Source: Methanofollis ethanolicus
GTDB lineage: Archaea; Halobacteriota; Methanomicrobia; Methanomicrobiales; Methanofollaceae
Direction of reading: 5' to 3'
DNA length: 64,000 nucleotides
NCBI RefSeq assembly: GCF_001571385.1
Contig: NZ_BCNW01000001.1
Span: 868,001-932,000, forward strand
Positions 61,260 through 64,000 of this stretch are shown piece after piece. The first letter of the stretch is position 1. Each line of letters opens with the position of its first letter. A program made the position numbers and the translations under genes. The notes below the pieces were generated by a model that was given only the letters and a program-made list of their open reading frames with translations, ran no database searches and was not told the DNA's origin.

Positions 61260-64000
61260 TCAGCGTCTCCCTGCCCTGAGGAATGCGGCGCCGATTGCGA
61301 GGGCCGCGGTCCAGAGGGGCAGAGGCGACTGCTGTGTCGTCGGCGGGACCGTTTCTGTTCCGGTTTCTGCCGGCGTCGCAACGGCCGACCCGGCGCTGGC
61401 CGAGGTCACGACCGGTGTCGGGGTTGCGGGCGTGCCGCCCGCTGCCGCGATGGCAAAGAGGGAGAGACCGTCGGTCCCGGCCTCGAAGTGGGCCATGCCG
61501 TCCTTTTCATCGGTGACCACGGTCGTGAGGGACTGCCATGCGCCGTCGACGTACCTGAGAAGTCTGACGTCGCCGGCCGTGCAGGCGTGCGCCTCCAGCC
61601 ATGCCGACGGCACGGCGAAGGCGATCGTCTCGCCGGAGAGCATGTCGTCGGTCGCGTGATAGAGAGTCGCCTCCACATAGGCATAGACTGCGCCATCGGG
61701 AGCGTCGGCCGCCGACGGGCGTGTGGCCTTCTCCACTCCGACCATGAGTCTGTCGATCTCGCCCTTCGCCCGGAGGGTGACCGCCGTGAACGGCGTGTCA
61801 CGCATCGTCAGGGTGACGTTCTCCTCGGCATGCAGTCCGCCTGCCGCACCGACCGCCGCCTCGGAGTGACCGCCGCCGCTGCTGTGCGAGGAGACCAGGG
61901 CGGGCGTCGTGGTGGTGGGTTCCGCTGTCGGGTCGGGCAGCACCGAGACTGCCGCGAGGCCGAAGGTGCAGAAACCGTCGGGCGACTCGAACCTGAGGAC
62001 CACCCTCTCGCCCTCTCTCCGGACCTCTTCGGGCAGGAGGATGCTGGTGCTACCGTCGTCGCCGATGCGCACGACTCTGATGTTTGCGACGCCGCCGCAG
62101 GCATCCACCCATGCGGCCGGGACACTCATCGTCACCGTGGCATTCCTGATCTCGCTCCCGTCCGTAAGGTTGGTCGTCCTGACTTCAAGGGACGCGGCAA
62201 GAGCGTCGATCTGCAGTCTGTTCTCCGCGGCACCCTGCTGGAAGGCGCTCATGGTCTCTGCAGATGCATTGTTCCCGAGGACCGTGGAGATTGCCGCTCC
62301 TGCTGGCAGACTGGAAAGTTCCGCGCTGACGCCTGCCGAAACTTCACCGGCGCCCTCTGAAACGACCGAGACAGCCCGTGTCTCCAGGATGATCCCCTGG
62401 ATGGTGCCGGTGATGGTGCCGTTTTCCTCGACGGCGTCGCCCGGCGTGATGAAGGTCAGGTTGAAGGTGTCTCCCGCGACCCGGATCCTCTTCCCGTCGT
62501 CGGAGACTGACGTCCGGCCGGACGCGTTCACCGAGACATTCTGCCCGGTGACGGTGCACCCGGGCACGTCCAGGGAGGCCTTTATTCCCTGTTTATCCGT
62601 GCCAGACGGGCTGACCGCGACGCTGCTCGTGTTTGACCTGGTGGTGACCAGGCAACCGTCGTCGCCGTCGACCTGCCGCACGGCGATCCTGAGGTTCGAA
62701 GTTCCGCCCAGGAGGCCTTTCACCCTGACCGTGCCGAGCACGACGTTCGTGTCGCCTGCACGGACAGTGTCGTCGAGGTCGACGGCCCGCATCATGACGC
62801 CGCCGTCGGTCTCACGGGAAAGGTTGAACCTCGCCCAGTCGGGGAAGGAGGCGCCGGTGACCGTGGCGACCTCCGGGTCGGCGACCGAGACGTCCATCTC
62901 ATACCCGGCAAGACCCCAGGGGGCGCGGTTCATGGTGATGACGACCTCGGTCTCCTCACCTGCATTCAGAGACGAGTGTTCGGTGCTGAAAGAGAGTCTC
63001 GGCTCCTCGTAGACGGTGTAGGCCTTCAGGCAGACATTTGTGTCCGGCATCTGGGTGGTGAGGTCTTCCCACGCGACGCCGTCGGCACTGATATAACTCT
63101 CGCCGGCCGCCGCCTTTGCGCTCATCGAGAAATCTGCGATCGGTTTCTCGACCGCGAGGGGCTGGTAGTAGTCGGGCGTCGTGAGTTTGACGACCACCGA
63201 GAATCTCTGGCCGGGCCTCAGGGGCACGGGCGCCGCAAGTGGGAAGGTGTGGTAACCGGGCAGGACCTGGGTGCCGGAGATTGTCGTCACCGGACCGTCG
63301 GCTGAGATGGGGCCGTCTGCCGGGTCAAGGTAGACCGAGATCTCGTAGGCGGCGTTCGGTGCCGTCGTGAAAAATCCGACCGCGCCCAGGCTGTTGCCCG
63401 ACGTGGCGGTGAAGACGTTGGCGGCGTACGCCGTCTCGCTCCCGAGACCGACCGCAGCGGTCCAGCCCAGGGGGTCGTGGAGGTAGACGTCCCGGTAGTT
63501 GTCCGTATCCTCTGCCGTGAAGACCGCCTTGCAGCCGCGGTCGGCGTCATAGTACGACTGGTAGAAGTAGCCGTCGTCGCCCCAGTCGGCGTTCCACGAG
63601 TTCCTCACGATGAACGCACCGTCGCCCGGCGGGGTGAAGGTGAAGTTCTCCTTGCTGTAGGTGTCGTCCCAGCCGACGATCAGGACGGCATGACCGTCGC
63701 CGACGAGCCAGGGATCATAATAACTGGCATATTCCTCGTTGTAAAAACCGTTCGACCAGTACATCGAGGAATACACGCCGCCGTACTCCTTGACAGCCTG
63801 CTTGATCAGGGTGACATTGGAGCGGTCTGTCCGCGCGGGGAAGAAATCCACGTCCTGGACATGCTTCTGGACGGTAAGCCCCTCAGGGGAGACGCCGGAG
63901 ACCTCGCTGTATGGATCGTCCGACTCGTTCACCGGGCCCGACCAGCGGGAGAAGTAGGCGGTTGCCATGTAGGCGTTTCCGCCTTCGTCGTGGGTATAGT
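61260..64000 (-). CDS. Papain-family (C1A) surface protease with lectin-like, cohesin-like and C-terminal anchor regions, partial
   Basis: The frame is open to the window end, so the N-terminus and catalytic Cys are outside; about 913 residues are visible. GHAVLIVGWDD contains the catalytic His and IVRNSWNADWGDDGYFYQSYYD (spread over its range) the catalytic Asn of C1A proteases. A lectin-like beta domain follows (NVFTATSGNSLGAVGFFT), then a cohesin-like part (LSFSTEHSSLNAGEETEVVI), then the PGF-pre-PGF region. A Thr/Pro-rich stretch ends in QSPLPLWTAALAIGAAFLRAGRR-type C-terminus: a short hydrophobic helix and basic tail typical of archaeosortase-type signals. It is exported and surface-attached. 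Confidence 0.9.
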   Translation of the reverse strand, partial: YTHDEGGNAYMATAYFSRWSGPVNESDDPYSEVSGVSPEGLTVQKHVQDVDFFPARTDRSNVTLIKQAVKEYGGVYSSMYWSNGFYNEEYASYYDPWLVGDGHAVLIVGWDDTYSKENFTFTPPGDGAFIVRNSWNADWGDDGYFYQSYYDADRGCKAVFTAEDTDNYRDVYLHDPLGWTAAVGLGSETAYAANVFTATSGNSLGAVGFFTTAPNAAYEISVYLDPADGPISADGPVTTISGTQVLPGYHTFPLAAPVPLRPGQRFSVVVKLTTPDYYQPLAVEKPIADFSMSAKAAAGESYISADGVAWEDLTTQMPDTNVCLKAYTVYEEPRLSFSTEHSSLNAGEETEVVITMNRAPWGLAGYEMDVSVADPEVATVTGASFPDWARFNLSRETDGGVMMRAVDLDDTVRAGDTNVVLGTVRVKGLLGGTSNLRIAVRQVDGDDGCLVTTRSNTSSVAVSPSGTDKQGIKASLDVPGCTVTGQNVSVNASGRTSVSDDGKRIRVAGDTFNLTFITPGDAVEENGTITGTIQGIILETRAVSVVSEGAGEVSAGVSAELSSLPAGAAISTVLGNNASAETMSAFQQGAAENRLQIDALAASLEVRTTNLTDGSEIRNATVTMSVPAAWVDACGGVANIRVVRIGDDGSTSILLPEEVRREGERVVLRFESPDGFCTFGLAAVSVLPDPTAEPTTTTPALVSSHSSGGGHSEAAVGAAGGLHAEENVTLTMRDTPFTAVTLRAKGEIDRLMVGVEKATRPSAADAPDGAVYAYVEATLYHATDDMLSGETIAFAVPSAWLEAHACTAGDVRLLRYVDGAWQSLTTVVTDEKDGMAHFEAGTDGLSLFAIAAAGGTPATPTPVVTSASAGSAVATPAETGTETVPPTTQQSPLPLWTAALAIGAAFLRAGRR

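Overview
The window looks like chromosomal DNA of a hydrogenotrophic methanogen of the order Methanomicrobiales (Methanofollis/Methanoculleus-like). This is inferred from the high GC content, archaeal TATA-type promoters with several probably leaderless genes, and the gene set: Orc1/Cdc6, TrmB, tungsten aldehyde:ferredoxin oxidoreductase, Mrp/NBP35 ATPase, TrmO, archaeal-style Hsp70, beta-propeller and papain-like surface proteins. No rRNA, tRNA or CRISPR array was recognised.

Positions 1-21.5 kb are the accessory part. After the end of a UbiA prenyltransferase comes a short overlapping cassette of two small proteins, a primase-helicase and a membrane protein that looks like a plasmid or virus replication module. 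A type I restriction-modification locus follows (4.6-13.6 kb). It has two tandem, intact, non-identical hsdM genes, one hsdS whose second half is sharply AT-rich, a three-gene insert (TIGR04255-like, unknown, HEPN-like) and hsdR. Then come an Orc1/Cdc6 gene overlapping a 59-aa protein gene, an AlbA_2/HATPase regulator broken by two single-base insertions, two small element-like genes, and an AT-rich 1045-aa PLD-helicase-DUF3427 protein.

Positions 21.5-34 kb hold a minus-strand lipoprotein-CotH-VTC-DUF4956-PPC set, a molbindin and TrmB regulator divergent from an MFS transporter, a 375-aa unknown, a phosphoribosyltransferase-dnaK pair, a NapH-like ferredoxin and a second MFS transporter. Positions 36-47 kb hold a parvulin, a complete bacterial-type ruvC-ruvA-ruvB operon, a metallopeptidase with a triplicated N-terminal module, a receiver-domain protein, a chagasin-like lipoprotein, a rubredoxin-exonuclease pair, a radical SAM-DNA methyltransferase pair, a beta-propeller protein and a histidine kinase.

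Positions 48-64 kb hold a STAS protein, an ABC-2 exporter, a Clp1-like kinase, CBS, DUF2721 and PEBP proteins, then an RNase HI operon carrying a Cas4-like nuclease split into two membrane-anchored proteins, TrmO, aldehyde ferredoxin oxidoreductase, NBP35, glutamate dehydrogenase and the C-terminal part of a papain-family surface protease.

Four intergenic regions (about 35.0-35.9, 48.1-48.4, 52.0-52.4 and 60.7-61.2 kb) share a GC-rich, hairpin-forming repeat family. Two copies of about 280-310 bp are nearly identical, have terminal inverted repeats and sit at T-tracts just behind genes. The most unusual items are the split Cas4-like pair, the double-HsdM locus with its three-gene insert, the repeat family, and the triplicated YgjP-like metallopeptidase.
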